DNA of 64,000 nt from JABDIP01 sp965237625 (GCA_965237625.1 CBDEGD010000046.1:124001-188000), one strand, 5' to 3'. Counted from the stretch's first letter, positions 17,070 to 26,863 are shown. The notes: generated by a model from the letters alone, not told the origin. Numbers and translations: made by a program.

Positions 17070-18215
17070 CTAAGGTCTGACCGGCTGATTGGAATTTGTG
17101 CCATCCAAGATCGGATCGGACCCCAGCAGCACGGTATCAAGCAAGCGCACGACCTCACCATGTTCCCGCCGCTCGGCCGCCAGCCGGGCGGTCAGCCCGC
17201 CATTGGCGGTGGCATAGATATTGGCCCCCGAGGTCAATAGAAGGCCGACCATCTGCACATCGCCTTGCTCGGCGGCCAGGATCAGCGCCGTCGATCCGTC
17301 CCGCTCCGCGCTGGCATCGATATTCGCCCCGGCGCGCAGCAGTAATTCCGTCACTTCGACCTGTCCGTCGGCCACCGCCAGCAACAGCGGCGGTTCTCCG
17401 TGCACGGCGCGAACATTCGGATCGGCGCCTGCGCGCAGCAGGATTTGCGCCTCCGCGAGGCGTCCTTCGCTCGCGGCTATCCCCAACGCCGTCTGGCCGT
17501 CCGCGTCGGAGCGGATATTTGGATCGGCACCCTCGGCCAGCAGAAGGCTGGCGACAGCCAGATTACCGGCGCCGGTGGCAGCAATCAGTGGCGTTACCGA
17601 CGGGCGTGAACCGCCATTTGGGCTGGCGCCGCGCACCAGCAACTCGGCGACCGCCTGCAACGCCTCAGTGTCCCGGCTCCCGGCTGCCAGCACGATCGCC
17701 GGCGCCTCATGGGCCCGGTCGCGGGCATCTATGTCCGCCCCGGCATTCAACAGCACCGCGATCGCGTCGGTGCGCGCCAGCAAGGATGCGATCAGAAGCG
17801 GCGTGAACCCGTAGTGATCTTCGCGCAATTCCGGATCGGCATCGGCCTCCAACAGCAGGTTGACCGCATCGATCTCGCCAAGAGAGACGGCGTGGATAAG
17901 TGCCGTCCAATCATCCTCCGAGCGCGCATCCACGTCCGCCCCGGCATCCAACAACACCGACATGACGTCCAGATCGCCGCGCTCGGCGGCCAACATCAAG
18001 GATGTGCGCCCACGTTCGGGTTCACGCGCATCGACATCGGCGCCCTGCTCAAGAGCATAGCGCGCCACATCGGCCCGCCCCTGCTCGGCGGAGGCGATCA
18101 GTGCGCGATTGGCGATGGTCGCATCGCTCGCGCTTTGCGGCCGGTTCGACGACGCGCAGCCCGTGGCGAGCAATGCCGCCAGGACGGCCGAAACATGGAA
18201 GGCCCGTCCCATCAT
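17070..18215 (-). CDS. Ankyrin-repeat lipoprotein
   Basis: 381 residues. A lipoprotein signal (MMGRAFHVSAVLAALLATGC, lipobox LATGC) is followed by about nine ankyrin repeats built on the pattern GxTALxxAAxxG with LLxAGADxxxR ends, for example DWTALIHAVSLGEID and QTALGIAASEGRLAEA. It should be anchored on the periplasmic face of the inner or outer membrane and bind a protein. Its ATG overlaps the fdhA stop, so it is translated with the cytoplasmic formate dehydrogenase subunit, an odd pairing of compartments. Confidence 0.9.
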   Translation of the reverse strand: MMGRAFHVSAVLAALLATGCASSNRPQSASDATIANRALIASAEQGRADVARYALEQGADVDAREPERGRTSLMLAAERGDLDVMSVLLDAGADVDARSEDDWTALIHAVSLGEIDAVNLLLEADADPELREDHYGFTPLLIASLLARTDAIAVLLNAGADIDARDRAHEAPAIVLAAGSRDTEALQAVAELLVRGASPNGGSRPSVTPLIAATGAGNLAVASLLLAEGADPNIRSDADGQTALGIAASEGRLAEAQILLRAGADPNVRAVHGEPPLLLAVADGQVEVTELLLRAGANIDASAERDGSTALILAAEQGDVQMVGLLLTSGANIYATANGGLTARLAAERREHGEVVRLLDTVLLGSDPILDGTNSNQPVRP

Positions 18216-20972
18216 GCCTGTCCCACCCCGGCGGCCCGCGCCGCACAGAATTTGAACTCGGGTATCTTGCCGACCGGATCGAGCTGCGGGTTGGTCAGTA
18301 GATTGGCCGCCGCCTCGCTGAAGCAGAACGGGATGAAAATCACCCCGGCCGGCACGTCCCGGTCACTTCGCGCCATAAGCTCGATGGCGCCGCGACGGGT
18401 CTCCACCCGGACCGGCATGCCGGGCTCGATGCCCATCCGGCCGAGGTCGTGGGGCGACAGATAGGCCACCGCCTCGGGCTCCAGCGCATCCAGCATGGTG
18501 GCGCGCCGTGTCATGGCGCCGGTGTGCCAATGCTCCAGCAGGCGCCCGGTGGTCAGGATCAGCGGATAGTCCTCGTCCGGCTGCTCGGCCGGCGGCACCA
18601 GCTCGGCGGGCACGAATTTGCCGCGGCCACTGGGCGTCGGGAAACCATCGCCGAACATCACCTCGGTGCCCGGCTGGTCCTCCTCCTCGACCGGATAGGT
18701 AACCCCGTGCTCGCGCTCCAGCCGGTCCCAGCTGATGCCTGTGATCGACGGCATCGCCTGGCGCAGCTCTGCGAATACGTCGCGCGGGTGCTCGTATTGC
18801 CAGTCGAGGCCCATGCGGCGGGCGATCTCCTGGATGATCCACCAGTCCTGGCGCGCGTCGCCCGGGCAATCCAGCGCCTTGCGGCCAAGTTGCACGCGCC
18901 GGTCGGTATTGGTGAAGCTGCCATCCTTTTCCGGAAATGCGGAGGCGGGCAGGACCACATCGGCGTGGAAAGCGGTCTCGGTCAGGAAGATGTCCTGGAC
19001 CACCAGATGCTCCAGCCGTGCCATGCCGGTTCGCGCGTGCTGCAAATCCGGGTCCGACATCGCCGGGTTTTCCCCCATGATGTACATGCCCTTGATCCGG
19101 CCCCTCATAGGCGGCATCCATGATCTCGACCACGGTCAGGCCGCGTTGCGGATCGAGGCTGGCCCCCCACAATTTCTCAAACCGCTCCCGCGCGGCATCC
19201 AGCTCGACCGGCTGATAATCCGGAAATACCATCGGAATGAGGCCGGAATCCGACGCGCCCTGAACGTTGTTCTGGCCGCGCAGCGGGTGCAGCCCGGTAC
19301 CGGGCCGGCCGACCTGCCCGGTCATCAGGGCCAGCGAGATCAGGCAGCGGGCATTGTCGGTGCCGTGAATATGCTGGCTGATCCCCATACCCCAGAAGAT
19401 TATCGCGGTGCGGGCGCTTGCAAAGGTCCGGGCGACGGTGCGAATTGTCGCAGCGTCGATGCCGCAGATCTCCGCCATCTGTTCCGGCGGGAAAGTGGCG
19501 ACGGTCTGCTTCAACGCCTCGAAATTCTCGGTGAAGCCGGCGATGTACTGCCGGTCGACCAGATCCTCGTCGACGATCACGTGCATGATCGCGTTCAGCA
19601 GCGCCACATCGGTGCCGGGGCGGAACTGCAGCATATGGGTGGCGTGACGGGAGAGGGTCTGACCGCGCGGGTCGACCACGATCAGGGTCGCGCCCTTCTT
19701 GGCGGCGTTCTTGATGAAGGTAGCCGCCACCGGGTGGTTCGATGTCGGGTTCGCCCCGATCACCAGGATCACCTCGGCATTGCGGCATTCCGCCACCGGC
19801 GCCGTCACCGCGCCGGAGCCGATGGTCTCCATCAGCGCCGCCACCGAGGAGGCGTGGCACAGCCGGGTGCAATGGTCGACATTGTTGGTCTGGAAGCCGG
19901 TCCGGACCAGCTTCTGGAAAAGATAGGCCTCTTCGTTGGAGCCCTTGGCCGAGCCGAAGCCGGCCAGGGCGTTGGGCCCGTCACGGTCGCGAATCCGCGT
20001 CAGCCCGTCCGCCGCGCGATCCAGCGCCTCCTCCCAACTCGCCTCGCGGAAATGGGTGAAGGGATCGGCCGGATCGACCTTGTCATCGAAAGATTTCGGC
20101 GCGTCGTCGCGGCGGATCAGCGGCTTGGTCAGCCGGTGGGGATGAGCGACATAGTCGAAGCCGAACCGGCCCTTGACGCAGAGCCGGTTCTGGTTCGATG
20201 GCCCGTCCCGGCCCTCCACGGACAGCAGGGTGTTGTCCTTGACCTGGAACCGCACCTGGCAGCCGACGCCGCAATAGGGGCACAGGCTGTCCACCGAGCG
20301 GTCCGGCGTGTGCACCTTCTCGCCGGCCTCGTTCATCAGCGAGGCGGGCATCAGTGCGCCGGTTGGGCAGGCCTGGACACATTCGCCGCAGGCCACGCAA
20401 GTCGATTGGCCCATGGGGTCGCCGAAATCGAAGACGATGCTGGCATCGTGGCCCCGCGCGGCCATGCCGATCACATCATTGACCTGGACCTCGCGGCAGG
20501 CGCGGACGCACAGATTACAGTGAATGCAGGCGTCCAGATTGACCGCCATGGCCGGATGGCTGCTGTCTGCGGTAGGCGGTCGACTTTGTGCCGGCAGTCG
20601 GGATTCGCTGACCCCGACTTTGTCGGACCAGTTCCAGAATGCGCTGTCGGGATCATGGGATGTGGCCCGGGTCGGCTGATCGGCCATCAGCAGCTCGAAC
20701 ACCATCTCCCGCGCCTTCGATGCGCGAGCGGAAGCGGAGTTGACAACCATGCCGTCGCGCGGCTTGCGGATGCATGACGCGGCCAGCACCCGCTCGCCCT
20801 CGATCTCCACCATGCAGGCGCGGCAGTTGCCGTCCGGGCGATAGCCGGGCTCGGGCCGGTGGCACAGATGCGGAATTTCCACACCGAGTCGCTCAGCCAC
20901 CTGCCAGATCGACTCATCCGGCGCAGCCTCAACCTCACGGCCATTCAAAATGAACCGAACCGCTTCCGTCAT
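18212..20972 (-). CDS. fdhA: NAD-dependent formate dehydrogenase alpha subunit FdhA, frameshifted
   Basis: Joined across one frameshift, the protein is about 919 residues. In order it has an N-terminal 2Fe-2S domain (HLCHRPEPGYRPDGNCRAC), a His/Cys 4Fe-4S region, a two-cluster ferredoxin segment (CIHCNLCVRAC and CVACGECVQAC), the molybdopterin domain starting CPYCGVGCQV, the active-site text HCTRLCHASS with Cys in place of selenocysteine, and the MGD-binding C-terminal domain. It oxidises formate to CO2. The frame breaks in the run CCCC at 19101-19104: one extra base turns YEGRIKGMYIMGENP into junk, and the C-terminal 300 residues continue in another frame. It may be a consensus error, because the sequence on both sides is intact. 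Confidence 0.93.
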
Positions 20973-21319
20973 TCATCCGTCCCGCTGCATTGCCGGCATC
21001 TACCGTCGCCACTAGTCGGGCCGGTCGGGGGTCCGGTCAATAGCATTATTGCTCTTGCCCCGAGATTACACGGCAAAATTCGTATCGCCAAATGACAGCT
21101 GCGCGATTGCACATTGTTGAGCGATTGCTGCGCCGCCTGCGCAATATCGGTGCGCAAGGCCATCGAATTCGATCCGCCGGTGTCACCATGCCGGTCGTCG
21201 ATTGTAAGACAGTCGGCCGATTTCGGACATTGATGCTGGCCTTTGCCTCGCGATGGTTGGCGTGGTTTGGTAGCTTGGGCCCATGCTCGATATTGATAGG
21301 CCCTTGACAGAGAGTGACC
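20973..21319. other. Gap between divergent fdhA and the PEP-mutase-like gene
   Basis: About 350 bases without a supported gene. It must hold the promoters of the two divergent genes. I see no clear operator, terminator or repeat in it. Confidence 0.4.
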
Positions 21320-22090
21320 ATGACCCAAGCCGACAAAGCCCGCCAGTTCGCCGACCTTCACGTGCCGGGAACCCCTGTGCTGCTCTACAATATTTGGGAT
21401 GCCGGAGGGGCCAAGACCCTCGCGGATGCCGGCGCAAAGGCGATCGCGACGGCAAGCTGGTCGATCGCCGCCGCCCATGGCTATTCGGACGGTCAGGATA
21501 TCCCCCTGGATATGTACCTCCAGATCGTCTCCCGCGTGACAGCCACTGTGGACCTCCCCGTGACGATGGATTTTGAGGGAGGCTTCGCCGAGGCGCCGCA
21601 GGACGTCGCCGCGAACGCCGCCGGGGTCATCGGCGCCGGCGCGATCGGTGTTAATTTCGAAGACCAGATCGTCGGCGGTAGCGGCCTTCATGCGCTGGAC
21701 TTCCAGAGCGAGAGGATCGTGGCGATGCGGCAAGCCGCTGAGGCGGCCGACAAGCCGCTGTTCATCAACGCCAGAACCGATCTCTTCCTGAAAGAAAAGG
21801 ATCGCGCCAAGCATCAGGATTTGATGGCGGAGACCAAGGAGCGGGCGGCGGCCTATGCGGAGGCCGGGGCGAGCGGTTTCTTCGCGCCGGGTCTGGTCGA
21901 TCCGGACCTCATCGGCGCTCTCTGCGAAGCGGTCGCCCTGCCGGTGAACATCATCATGATAGGCGGCGCGCCGTCGGTTGGCGTGTTGGCGTCGCTCGGC
22001 GTGGCCCGTATCAGCTACGGGCCCGGCCCCTATCGAGAGGCGCAATCACGCTTTGCCGACCGATTTCGGGAGATCTCCGGAGGCGCGTGA
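21320..22090 (+). CDS. Isocitrate lyase/PEP mutase superfamily protein
   Basis: 256 residues of the PEP_mutase (PF13714) group. Seen are LLYNIWDAGGAKTLADAGAKAIATAS, the metal-binding MDFEGGFA, GVNFEDQ, and FINARTDLFL. The larger superfamily cleaves or forms C-C or C-P bonds of oxoacids; this short subgroup is mostly uncharacterised, and it lacks the KKCGH-type motif of isocitrate lyase proper. ATG 21320 is preferred over GTG 21314 because of an AGAGAG just upstream. It stands alone, with no linked pathway genes. Confidence 0.85.
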   Translation: MTQADKARQFADLHVPGTPVLLYNIWDAGGAKTLADAGAKAIATASWSIAAAHGYSDGQDIPLDMYLQIVSRVTATVDLPVTMDFEGGFAEAPQDVAANAAGVIGAGAIGVNFEDQIVGGSGLHALDFQSERIVAMRQAAEAADKPLFINARTDLFLKEKDRAKHQDLMAETKERAAAYAEAGASGFFAPGLVDPDLIGALCEAVALPVNIIMIGGAPSVGVLASLGVARISYGPGPYREAQSRFADRFREISGGA

Positions 22091-22371
22091 TCTCGGTTGC
22101 AGTAATGAATGTGCTGGCGACCACCGTCGCCCTTCGTCCCTCGGCAGGCCTGGGATAATGAGGTTCAGGGCGGGGGTCAGCAGTTGCAATAATTCACCTC
22201 TTCCTGAGCCAGTTGCGGCGGGACGAAGGATGACATCGGCAATCACCGAGTCAAAAGGAGGTCAAACTCGTTTGATTTCTTTCTTCATGAACGGTACAGG
22301 CGGCGCTCCCTCGACGCCTGAGTCCCGCCTGATGCCCAACACCGGGCAACGCGTTTCCGTCGATATCTCGT

Positions 22372-23409
22372 TCACGTTGTGAAATCGGTGATCACGGCGG
22401 CTCCCGGCGGCGTCGGCCCGTTCATGGCTCTCAATTCCGTGCTCGCCCCGGACAGGGCGATCTCCTTGGCCACAAGGGGATTGAGGTCCACCACGCCGCG
22501 TTCTATCAGCCCCAATATCGAGGGGTACTTCCACGCCGGCATTCCGCGTGTTCCGTAGAGCGCGAGGTTGTTCATGTAGACGGCGTTCATGTTGATCTCC
22601 ATGCGCGCCGTCTTGCCGACCGGCATGCCAACCTGCACATGCCTTCCCAGCGGGGCAAGGCACTCGATGGAGGCGTTGGTCGTCGCCTCGATGCCGAGCG
22701 CCTCGATGGAGACCTGGGCGCCGCCGCCTGTGATCTCGCGGATCGCCTCGGCCGCATCCACCTCGCTCGCGTCCACCGCTGCATCGGCGCCGAGCCGCCT
22801 GGCGTTCTCAAGCTTTTCCGCCACGATGTCGACGACCAACACCTGCGCCCCGAGCGCTTTTGCAAGAAGCGCGGCGGCCAGCCCGATCCCGCCCGTGCCG
22901 TGGATCGCCACCCATTCCCCAGCCTTCACCGCCGCACGGTCGGTCAGCGCGTGCCAGGAGGTCGTGACCCGGCAGCCGAGCCCGGCCGCCAGTGCGGGCG
23001 CCAGGCTCCCGGGGAGATGCACGAGATTGTGGTCGAAGGGAACCGCCACGTATTGCGCATAGGCCCCCGGCGCTGAAAAGCCGGGTGCGATCTGGTTCGG
23101 GCAGGTATTGGAGACGCCCGAGCGGCAGGCCGGACAGTCGCCGCATGCGAGGATGAACGGCGCGATCAGCCGGTCTCCGATCCTATGCTTCGCCCGGCTT
23201 GCGGCCTCCACGACCGTTCCGCAGTATTCATGCCCAAGGATCGAGCCGTTCCTGACCCGCGGATGTTCGCCGGACCAGCTGTGATGGTCCGACCGGCACA
23301 CGCCGCAGGCGGCGACCTCCAGCACAACGCCGTTGTCGGGGCAGGTCGGGTCGGCGACCTCCTCGATCGACAGGTCCTCATTGAAGTTCCGAACGACTGC
23401 CGCGCGCAT
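22372..23409 (-). CDS. Zinc-dependent alcohol dehydrogenase family protein
   Basis: 345 residues in the medium-chain dehydrogenase fold. The catalytic zinc motif CGVCRSDHHSW, GHEYCGTVVE and the structural zinc cysteines (CGDCPACRSGVSNTC) are present. The nucleotide-binding GTGGIGLAAALLAKALGA and VVDIVAEKLENARRLGA show NAD(P) binding. I start at ATG 23409 (MRAAVV), since the 99 residues open upstream are unlike the family and overlap a different gene. The substrate is not known. Confidence 0.9.
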   Translation of the reverse strand: MRAAVVRNFNEDLSIEEVADPTCPDNGVVLEVAACGVCRSDHHSWSGEHPRVRNGSILGHEYCGTVVEAASRAKHRIGDRLIAPFILACGDCPACRSGVSNTCPNQIAPGFSAPGAYAQYVAVPFDHNLVHLPGSLAPALAAGLGCRVTTSWHALTDRAAVKAGEWVAIHGTGGIGLAAALLAKALGAQVLVVDIVAEKLENARRLGADAAVDASEVDAAEAIREITGGGAQVSIEALGIEATTNASIECLAPLGRHVQVGMPVGKTARMEINMNAVYMNNLALYGTRGMPAWKYPSILGLIERGVVDLNPLVAKEIALSGASTELRAMNGPTPPGAAVITDFTT

Positions 23410-23501
23410 CTTCCCGCTTCCGCTTGTCTGCTCGCCGCCACCTTGCGGTCTAAACAGGCCGCCGATCAAGCTGCTTCGCCGCGTTCCCGAACATGGCCCG
23501 C

Positions 23502-24318
23502 CTAGGGGTCGGCTGCAACGTAGTCGTGGGTAAACGCCAGGAGATCCTGAAGCTGGTCCCGCCCGATTGTGAGGTTCATCTGGTCCTGGTCGAAATAGAC
23601 GATTTGCTTGACCCGACTGAGCGCGGGCGGGCCGCGATGCCCCTTGGTGAATATCGTCAGGAATAGGTGGATGTCCATATTGGCCCGCTCCGAATACAGG
23701 ACCCAACGTGTGCTTGGACTTCTGGCTGCCTCGGACGGGACCTCATCGATGCCGACAAGGAAGAGTCGTTCGACGACTGCCCCGTTGTCCAGTATAGGAA
23801 AGGCGCGTACGACGCGGATGGTCAGCTCAGCCGATGCTCCGGCGGGTATGGACTGGTATCTTCGAAATTTCAGCGTAGCGCCCTTCCTCGATCCGGTATT
23901 CCGGCAATTCGAACTCCCACCTCACAACTCCGATACCGACGCCCGGAATCCACCGCGACCCATCGAAGGGTGTCTGCCGCAATACGTAGTGCGGCGCCTC
24001 ATCCGGGTGCAGGAGGCGGTTCGAAGCGGTCACGGCATAGCTGCCATCCTCCGCCTGCGAATTCACGCTGATTCGGTCCCAGGTGCTTGCGAACTCCTTG
24101 TCGAACAGGACGGCGATACAGCTGAGCTTTGGCAGGCTTACGACGGCGTTCGCGCTGCTGTGCAGATAACCGACGGCGTCTGACGGCAGGTCAACCGGGA
24201 CCGCGCGGCTGCACGCATCGCGAATCTCAGCCGATCCATATGGGAGAATCTGCCCGTTGGCGGGCATTGGCATTGCCGCCATCAGATACAGCGAAATGAA
24301 TACGGCGGCCTTGCGCAT
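23502..24318 (-). pseudogene. Exported protein of unknown function, split by a +1 frameshift
   Basis: From ATG 24318 the frame gives a signal peptide (FISLYLMAAMPMPANGQ) and about 150 residues, then stops at 23827. In a shifted minus-strand frame, sensible protein text continues (SAELTIRVVRAFPILDN, RLFLVGIDEVP, RWVLYSERANMDIHLFL, QIVYFDQDQMNL) to a stop at 23502-23504. Removing one base near 23856-23862 joins ISK to YQSIPAGAS. The whole protein would be about 270 residues. I do not recognise a family. The lesion may be real or a sequencing error. Confidence 0.65.
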
Positions 24319-24479
24319 GCAAGTTATCCAATATGTGAAATGGGCAAATGGTTGGCAAACGGTGCTCTTAACCTACGCCGGTCGGTGAGGGCTGTCGAAG
24401 CTCGAAATGCGTGTCGCCGTGCGACCGTAGCACCTAGATCCTGATCGGAGTGCCACACCACCGCCAGACTGGTCATGCC

Positions 24480-24666
24480 GGCCCTATACAGGCAGCCCGA
24501 CTGGGTGTAAGCGAGATTGGCTTCGCCGGTCCTCTCCTCAAGGCCGCCCCAGTTGCGGCTCGACTGCTCCCCCCACGCGGCCCTTCTCGCAGAGGAGCAC
24601 CAAGCCGCCGTGTTCGGCGAGGAAATAGGCGGTCGCGGCACCGGCGATGCCGCCGCCGATACTCAC
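24480..24666 (-). pseudogene. Decayed fragment of an FAD-dependent (DAO-type) oxidoreductase
   Basis: The dinucleotide-binding start SIGGGIAGAATAYFLAEHGG and LLCEKGRVG are followed, after one extra base in the C-run 24569-24574, by GEQSSRNWG and GLEERTGEANLAYTQSGCLY. These are consecutive landmarks of DadA/DAO-like oxidoreductases, but the roughly 25 residues that normally separate SSRNWG from GLEERTGE are missing, and the C-terminal three quarters are gone. This is a truncated, internally deleted relic. Confidence 0.7.
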
Positions 24667-24809
24667 GACACAGGCAGCGGCAGCGAAAGGGCGATCGGTA
24701 ATCTGTCCGTGATCATCGGCATGGGCTGGTCCAGCGCTTTAGCAGGTCGGATACCGGGCGGCGGCGCCTCGCGGCTGCGGCGGACAGTGGTCCCGCGCCC
24801 TTCGGCCGA

Positions 24810-25415
24810 TCAAGCCCTTATGTCGCTGCCGCCCGTGCCGACCATCGCCTGTCCGATCAGGGAGGCGGCGACGGTCTTGGCGACCCGGGCGGCGCGGCCG
24901 CCCTCCTGTGAGACCTGGGCGGTGACGATGGATCCCTCCAGCAGCAAGGCCAGCTCTTCCGCCAGGGCGGCAGGGTCGGGGGCGGGCAGGGCGGCGCAGA
25001 GGTCTTCGATATAGCGGCGCATCTGCGCCTTGAAGTCCTTGCAAACCAGGCGGATCGGCGTATCGGCGACTGAATACTCTCCGACAGCATTGATATACAT
25101 GCAGCCGAAGAAATCGTTCCGTGCGAACCGGTCAGCGTGCACATCGAATACGGCGAGCAGGCGATCGCCGGGCGTCGCGGCCTGCGCCTCGACCTGGCGC
25201 ATGAAATCGTTGCGGAACAGCCCGTCATATTTCTTCAGCGCCGCCAGGATCAACTCGTCCTTCGAGCGGAAATGCCGATAGAGGGTCTTCTTGGACACCC
25301 CCGACCTTTCCAGGATCGTGTCGATCCCGGTGGCGTGAAAGCCGTGCTCTCCGAACAGATCGATGGCCGTATCGATCAGATGCTCGCGCCGCTCTGATCC
25401 GCCCATAACACTCAT
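24810..25415 (-). CDS. TetR-family transcriptional regulator
   Basis: About 200 residues. The helix-turn-helix is clear (AIDLFGEHGFHATGIDTILERSGVSKKTLYRHF region), with a C-terminal domain like TetR_C_16/YcdC-type proteins. The start is ATG 25415 or 25406; the frame is open further upstream but runs through the operator region. Divergent from an AhpD-like gene, with three related 12-bp boxes between them, which suggests it controls that gene and itself. Confidence 0.88.
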   Translation of the reverse strand: MSVMGGSERREHLIDTAIDLFGEHGFHATGIDTILERSGVSKKTLYRHFRSKDELILAALKKYDGLFRNDFMRQVEAQAATPGDRLLAVFDVHADRFARNDFFGCMYINAVGEYSVADTPIRLVCKDFKAQMRRYIEDLCAALPAPDPAALAEELALLLEGSIVTAQVSQEGGRAARVAKTVAASLIGQAMVGTGGSDIRA

Positions 25416-25424
25416 CCTATTTGG

Positions 25425-25438
25425 ATACAGATTAGTCT
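25425..25438. promoter_or_regulatory. Operator box A of the TetR regulator
   Basis: ACAGATTAGTCT (25427-25438) matches the boxes at 25553-25564 and 25583-25594 at ten of twelve bases relative to ACAGATCTGTCT. It lies about 10 bases upstream of the tetR start, fitting autoregulation. Confidence 0.5.
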
Positions 25439-25550
25439 CCAATATAAGACGATGCCCTACGGCTGACAAGAGAATGGTCGGTGGCCGATTCTGGGCGAAC
25501 GCGCTCACGTTTTGTTGATCGGCTCTGCTTATATCCGCCATTGAATAGGG

Positions 25551-25594
25551 AGACCGATCTGTCTACTTATTGGTCAAGGGAAACAGATCTGTCT
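25551..25594. promoter_or_regulatory. Operator boxes B and C upstream of the AhpD-like gene
   Basis: AGACCGATCTGTCT (25551-25564) and AAACAGATCTGTCT (25581-25594) repeat with a 30-base period, about three helical turns. The second holds a perfect 10-bp palindrome, ACAGATCTGT. They lie 37-80 bases upstream of the start at 25631. Confidence 0.6.
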
Positions 25595-25630
25595 CTCTGT
25601 CGCCTCGTCACCCTGACCAAGGAGCCTGCC

Positions 25631-26182
25631 ATGCCCCGTATCCAACCCGTCGACCGCGCATCGGCCACCGGCGCAACCAAGGAATTGCTGGACGGTGTCC
25701 ATGCCGCGATCGGCGTCGTGCCGAATATCTTCGCCACCCTCGTTCAGTCCCCCAGAGCGCTGGAAGGCTTCCTGGCGTTGAACGCGGCCCTGGGCAAGGG
25801 GCTGCTGTCGGCCCAGCTACGTGAGCAGATCGCCCTGGCGGTTGCCGGCGAGAATGCCTGCGATTATTGCGCCTCCGCCCATACCGCGCTCGGCAAGGGC
25901 GCCGGTGTCGGCGCCGATGAGTTGGCCCGCAATCTTCAGGGCCGGTCGGCCGATGCCCAGGTCCAGGCCGCTTTGTCCTTCGCCCGCAGGGTCGTCGCCC
26001 AGCGCGGCCGGGTCGGCGATGGGGACGTCCAGGCGCTGCGCGATGCCGGGTTCGGCGAGGGCGAGGTGATCGAGGTCGTGACCCATATCGGCGTCAACCT
26101 GTTCACCAACTACTTCAACCACATCGTCGATACCGACATCGACTTTCCGGTGGTGCGGGCAACGGCCGCGCAGGCCGCCTAG
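25631..26182 (+). CDS. Carboxymuconolactone decarboxylase / AhpD-like protein
   Basis: 183 residues. The AhpD-type redox motif is seen as ENACDYCASAHTALG (CxxC with the following histidine), placed in a helical CMD domain with LREQIALAVAGE and VVTHIGVNLFTNYFNH. Such proteins act as alkyl-hydroperoxidase-like thiol reductases or in peroxide defence. ATG 25631 is preceded by AAGGAG. The TetR regulator and operators upstream point to induction by a small molecule. Confidence 0.9.
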   Translation: MPRIQPVDRASATGATKELLDGVHAAIGVVPNIFATLVQSPRALEGFLALNAALGKGLLSAQLREQIALAVAGENACDYCASAHTALGKGAGVGADELARNLQGRSADAQVQAALSFARRVVAQRGRVGDGDVQALRDAGFGEGEVIEVVTHIGVNLFTNYFNHIVDTDIDFPVVRATAAQAA

Positions 26183-26276
26183 CCGGATCGAAGGGGCCGG
26201 TGGTTCCCCCGCCACCGGTCCCGCTTCGCCACCGTTAGTACCTTGGGCGCCGCACCCCAGAAGGGAGTCACGGCAG

Positions 26277-26846
26277 ATGCAGATTATCGTGAAACTGGCG
26301 ACATGGTTCGTTGCCATCCTGATCGTCACCGCCGGAACGGCTTATGGCCAGATGGCCGAAAAATCCTTCGCCGACGGCGTGGTCGCCGCCGACGGATCGA
26401 TCCGGCTGCCGGAAAACTTCCGCACCGAGTACGTCATGCTCGGCGCCTGGTCGGTGGCCAGAGATGCGGATACCGGCGGGGATGTCGGCCTGCATGTGGT
26501 CTATGCCCCCAGAAGCGCCGTCGACGCCTATCGCCTGACCGGTACGTTTCCCGATGGCACTGTCCTGGTGAAGGAGTTGTTCAACGGCAAGACCGAATTC
26601 CTCACCACCGGCGAGGCCACCAGCGCCACCTCCACCGCCGGCTATTTCGTCATGGTCAAGGATGCGGTCGGGCGCTTCCCCGGCAATGGGCTTTGGGGCG
26701 ATGGCTGGGGTTGGGCCTTCTTCTCCGCCGGCGACACGGTCAACACCGTGACCAAGGACTACCGGGCCGAATGCCTGGCCTGCCATGAACCGGCCCGATC
26801 GACCGACCTCGTCTACGACCACGCCTACCCGGTGCTGCGGCCATAG
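26277..26846 (+). CDS. Cytochrome P460 family protein
   Basis: 189 residues with a signal peptide (TWFVAILIVTAGTAYGQ). The mature part matches the cytochrome P460 domain: LPENFRTEYVMLGAW, FPDGTVLVKELF, and a C-terminal haem-binding CLACH (about residues 166-170). It should be a periplasmic c-type haem protein. P460 proteins oxidise hydroxylamine in some bacteria, but many relatives with this domain have no known role; no nitrification genes are nearby. A terminator follows at 26864-26898. Confidence 0.88.
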   Translation: MQIIVKLATWFVAILIVTAGTAYGQMAEKSFADGVVAADGSIRLPENFRTEYVMLGAWSVARDADTGGDVGLHVVYAPRSAVDAYRLTGTFPDGTVLVKELFNGKTEFLTTGEATSATSTAGYFVMVKDAVGRFPGNGLWGDGWGWAFFSAGDTVNTVTKDYRAECLACHEPARSTDLVYDHAYPVLRP

Positions 26847-26863
26847 GCCGATCCAGCGCCCCT

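Noticed and set aside
18735..20777. 680-codon plus-strand frame opposite fdhA
   Set aside because: Shadow frame; fdhA on the minus strand has all expected iron-sulfur and molybdopterin motifs.
20969..22045. 358-codon minus-strand frame
   Set aside because: It overlaps the PEP-mutase-like gene, which shows real motifs on the plus strand.
23410..23706. N-terminal extension of the alcohol dehydrogenase
   Set aside because: These 99 codons overlap the exported-protein gene in another frame and do not look like the dehydrogenase family.
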